From an uncultured Gammaproteobacteria bacterium (GTDB lineage: Bacteria; Pseudomonadota; Gammaproteobacteria; Eutrophobiales; Eutrophobiaceae), in the NCBI GenBank assembly GCA_958295485.1, contig OY282354.1, positions 372,001-436,000 on the forward strand: a stretch of 64,000 nt of DNA, given 5' to 3'. The stretch's first letter is position 1; each line of letters starts with the position of its first letter. Of the stretch, positions 61,681-64,000 are shown piece by piece. The notes under the pieces were generated by a model. That model was given only the letters and a program-made list of their open reading frames with translations. It was not told where the DNA came from and ran no database searches. Both the position numbers and the translations under genes were made by a program.

Positions 61681-61988
61681 ATGCCTGCAAAGAGGTTGTC
61701 CATGAGAAAGATAAAAGACGTATTACGCCTGTGCTGGGGCTAGGGTTTGAGCAAGCGCAAGGCGGCTGGCAGTTGCGGGGTCTCACGCCCGACGGTGGCT
61801 GATTACCTGCGCCGGGCTGAGGCGGCTGGGCTGAGCTGGCCACTACCGGCGGCGCTGGATGACGGGGCGCTGGCGCGGTTGCTGTTTCCGCCTGTCCCGG
61901 CCGTGCCCGCCGCGGCCCGCGGGGCGCCCGATTGGTCAGCGGTTCATCGGGAACTGAAACGCCCGGGTGTCACCCTGCAGTTGATGTC
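61681..61988 (+). pseudogene. IS21-family istA N-terminal remnant with an internal stop
   Basis: The frame reads MPAKRLSMRKIKDVLRLCWG, then TAG (61741-61743), then GLSKRKAAGSCGVSRPTVAD and LRRAEAAGLSWPLPAALDD, ending HRELKRPGVTLQLM. This is the helix-turn-helix start of IstA transposases. Downstream homology stops at about 61988, three bases before the stop of the decarboxylase gene on the other strand. Confidence 0.85.
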
Positions 61989-61990
61989 TG

Positions 61991-63622
61991 TCAGGGAGGA
62001 GAATTTGTTTTCCTCATTTTTTTAATGCCGTCTACAAAACGAGCCAATGTATTGGACATCAATCCGCGTTCCAGACTGATATCGACCAATTGAAAACAGG
62101 ATTCATCCCCGAAGGCGCGGTTCAAAGCGACATGCAACTCTTTTTTAGTCTTAACCGTCTGCCCACAACCTCCTATAGCGTTCGCCAAGGCGGCAAAATC
62201 CAGTTTATCCAGATCGTTAAACGCGGATTCCGGTTGAAACGCCCGTAACATTTCCCAGCTACTGTTATTAAATACCAGTACGATGGGGTTCCAGCCATAA
62301 CGTCGGCAGTTAAGCAGTTCAATCCCCGTCATCTGAAATGCCCCATCGCCAACCAGGATGAGTGGTCGGCGTCCCGTTGCTGCCTGTACTCCTAAACCGG
62401 AAGGGACACCATAGCCCATGGTGGCATAATAACCTGGCGCCACCAGCTCGGTATATTCAATATCCATTGCCGTAAACAAACAGTCACCCATATCCGCGGC
62501 AATGGGCAAGGATCCATAGTTATCGAACATGTCATTGACCGCCGTGGCGATATCCGTCGGCGTGATGGGCTTATCAGTTAAGTCCAGACCTTTCGGATAA
62601 TCAAATGTAGTGACTTCCCGTTGTGGTTTGTCCGGCAGCTTTTCGTTAAGGGCCAGAACCAATTCCCTGATAGGTATTTTGGGATAAGTATGAAAACCCA
62701 GGGATACTGAACCATCGCAAGCCAGGATCGTCTTCCTCAGGTCAATCTTTTTCTCCGAGATGCCAAAATTGGTATCTGACAATAATACCCCGAGCAGGAA
62801 CAGGCCATCGGAAGACTCAACCTGTTCAGTTAATTCCTGTTCACCGGCCAAACCCATATAAGTGCCCTTTAGAACCACCGCCTCTCCCGCCAACAGACCT
62901 TTCCCCATAAACGTCGTGGCGACGGGAATGCCCAGTTTCCGACTCAGTATGGCGACATCTTTTTCCAGATCATAGCGGCGTATTTCTACCCCCACCATGA
63001 GTACTGGAGATTGGGCCTGCCGGATGGACTGAATAATTTCATCCGTGCAGGCCGCCAGGGCATCGGCATCACATGCTGTAGTCAGTGGCAGTACCGGCAC
63101 GGGCTCACAGGGTTCAAATACCTTGTCCCTGGGCGCCTCTATGTACACGGGGCGGGATTCGATAATGCAGTTTCTGATCACCCGGGCGATTTGTTCCGGC
63201 GCCTGTGTCAGATCCTCCAGGATCACCTGGTCACAGGTGACTTCTTTATATACCTGTAACTGGGAATTGAGTTGCTTGGCCTGGTGATGCACCAGTAAGC
63301 CGGTGGATTTATCCGCCATGCCCGGACCGCCGGATATAACAATGACCGGCGATTTTTCCGCGTAGGCAGCAGCTACAGGGTTGACCATATTGAATGCCCC
63401 CGCGCCATAGGTGACCGCTGCAACCGAGGGCTTTGAGTGAAAGCGCGCCGCGGCATCGGCAGCAAATCCCACTGCGGGTTCATGGCTTAAGGTATAGAGC
63501 GGCAGGATATTGGTTTCTTCGATGACTTTGAATAAAGGTAAGGCGAAATCACCGGGAATACCAAAAATCTCTTTGACCCCATAGCCCTTTAAAGCCTCGA
63601 GTAATCGCTCGGCAAGATTCAT
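61991..63622 (-). CDS. ThDP-dependent 2-oxo-acid decarboxylase (indolepyruvate/phenylpyruvate decarboxylase-like)
   Basis: 543 residues from ATG MNLAERLLEALKGYGVKEIFGIPGDFALPL; a longer frame upstream is the shadow of the IS256-type gene. The catalytic Glu is in YTLSHEPAVGFAADA (about 48-62). The ThDP/Mg motif VGDGAFQMTGIELLNCRRYG (about 433-452) ends with NN about 25 residues on. The layout matches IpdC/PPDC-type decarboxylases, which convert indole- or phenylpyruvate to the aldehyde (auxin or phenylacetate routes). The 3' end touches the IS21 remnant. Proximity to a GH3-type gene is only within the same window, 27 kb away. Confidence 0.85.
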   Translation of the reverse strand: MNLAERLLEALKGYGVKEIFGIPGDFALPLFKVIEETNILPLYTLSHEPAVGFAADAAARFHSKPSVAAVTYGAGAFNMVNPVAAAYAEKSPVIVISGGPGMADKSTGLLVHHQAKQLNSQLQVYKEVTCDQVILEDLTQAPEQIARVIRNCIIESRPVYIEAPRDKVFEPCEPVPVLPLTTACDADALAACTDEIIQSIRQAQSPVLMVGVEIRRYDLEKDVAILSRKLGIPVATTFMGKGLLAGEAVVLKGTYMGLAGEQELTEQVESSDGLFLLGVLLSDTNFGISEKKIDLRKTILACDGSVSLGFHTYPKIPIRELVLALNEKLPDKPQREVTTFDYPKGLDLTDKPITPTDIATAVNDMFDNYGSLPIAADMGDCLFTAMDIEYTELVAPGYYATMGYGVPSGLGVQAATGRRPLILVGDGAFQMTGIELLNCRRYGWNPIVLVFNNSSWEMLRAFQPESAFNDLDKLDFAALANAIGGCGQTVKTKKELHVALNRAFGDESCFQLVDISLERGLMSNTLARFVDGIKKMRKTNSPP

Positions 63623-63716
63623 TTTTGAGTTATGCTCATTTCTGGTGTATGGACTGAATAGTGAGGTGGTGCGCCCGGTGTTGTAAAATGGCGCTTTTTC
63701 GAAGGCAACCAGCAAC

Positions 63717-64000
63717 ATGAGAGGGGTACACCACCATGAAGATACAGTAGTTTCCCTGAAAAAGCCAGGAGAGCATTCAGCCACCTTGACGGCGTTATTG
63801 CGAGACGGCGCCCGGGCGTTATTGGCCGAGGCGGTGCAGGCGGCGTTGCGTGACCGGGATACGGGGCCGGCACAGCAACTGGCGACCTTCGAAATAGACA
63901 CCGAAAAAACCGAAGCCGGTGGCTTTGAACCGTTATGGGCCGCTGACAGGGTTGCCGGCTATACCACTTCAGGGGGGTACGGGCATACGACAGGGAAAAG
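63717..64000 (+). pseudogene. IS256-family transposase N-terminal fragment, continues past window
   Basis: From ATG 63717 the frame reads VVSLKKPGEHSATLTALLRD and GARALLAEAVQAALRDRD (about residues 10-48), the N-terminal start of IS256-type transposases. After this, similarity appears to end (DTGPAQQLATFEIDTEKTE), so it is probably a chimera or a truncation. The frame is open to base 64000, so the true end is not visible. Confidence 0.4.

Larger units (their letters stand above)
61324..61990. mobile_element. Composite IS21-family remnant
   Basis: Between the truncated monooxygenase and the decarboxylase gene lie, in order: near-repeated AAAATGTCCAC/AAAATGTCTCC blocks (about 61330-61368), an IstB C-terminal fragment on the minus strand, three tandem 23-base repeats typical of IS21 ends, and an IstA N-terminal fragment on the plus strand that ends at 61988. 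The arrangement is of two partial elements back to back. No intact element remains. Confidence 0.75.

Noticed and set aside
61991..63622. Linking the ThDP decarboxylase and the GH3-type ligase as one auxin-like pathway
   Set aside because: They are 27 kb apart with no shared regulation visible, and bacterial GH3 substrates are not established. The sequence gives no support beyond both families being known in auxin metabolism.
63623..63901. 93-codon N-terminal extension of the ThDP decarboxylase
   Set aside because: The conserved domain begins at the ATG at 63622; the extension is the antisense of the IS256-type fragment.

Overview
The window comes from a gammaproteobacterial chromosome. Three blocks of gene order show this. 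The block TPR lipoprotein-lolB-ispE-tRNA-Gln-prs-rplY-pth-ychF matches the order known from Pseudomonas. The block rlmN-rodZ-hisS-yfgM-bamB-der and the block valS-holC-pepA with divergent lptFG are also gammaproteobacterial. Outer-membrane assembly lipoproteins (LolB, BamB, BamC) and LptFG indicate a Gram-negative envelope with LPS. The species cannot be named from sequence alone.

Layout. 1-2400: McrBC-type restriction genes (mcrB cut by the window edge) ending in an IS1380-type transposase scar. 2493-6307: surface-polysaccharide genes, two GT2 glycosyltransferases (one with a run of 17 G/C near its 3' end) divergent from a Wzx-like flippase. 6480-6737: TonB-receptor fragment. 6746-15666: housekeeping block (lolB, ispE, tRNA-Gln, prs, rplY, pth, ychF) plus an aldolase, a TSUP permease and a zinc-ribbon protein. 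15763-20305 (minus): rpe-trpG-trpD-trpC without trpE, and queG. 20417-23650: perM-like, dapA, bamC. 23702-30959 (minus): der, bamB, yfgM, hisS, rodZ, rlmN, ndk. 31223-34877: a G+C-rich three-gene operon (fatty-acid-hydroxylase-type protein, GH3-type acyl-amino-acid ligase, dipeptide-epimerase-type enolase). 35024-42191 (minus): a complete SUF iron-sulfur operon led by iscR, with two abutting IscR type-1-like sites upstream. 42517-54606: TPR protein, GST, methyltransferase, cysE, valS, holC, pepA, lptFG, RDD protein, hydrolase. 54788-64000: accessory island with hicAB and its palindromic operator, a 1243-residue RecD-like helicase with a nuclease-like tail, a decayed higB with intact higA, a duplicated hicA fragment, a HEPN-type protein, a truncated anthraniloyl-CoA monooxygenase, IS21 and IS256 remnants, and a ThDP decarboxylase.

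The strongest candidate for an undescribed system is the operon at 31223-34877. Its three enzymes are translationally coupled or nearly so, its composition differs from its neighbours, and the enzyme types together suggest a hydroxylated or stereochemically edited N-acyl-amino-acid or amide product. The helicase-nuclease at 55541-59272, among toxin-antitoxin remnants and IS scars, is the second. A short dispersed intergenic repeat family recurs through the window at the edges of many operons, including in the iscR leader and across the rlmN stop codon. All coordinates and motif matches were read by eye; no database search was run.
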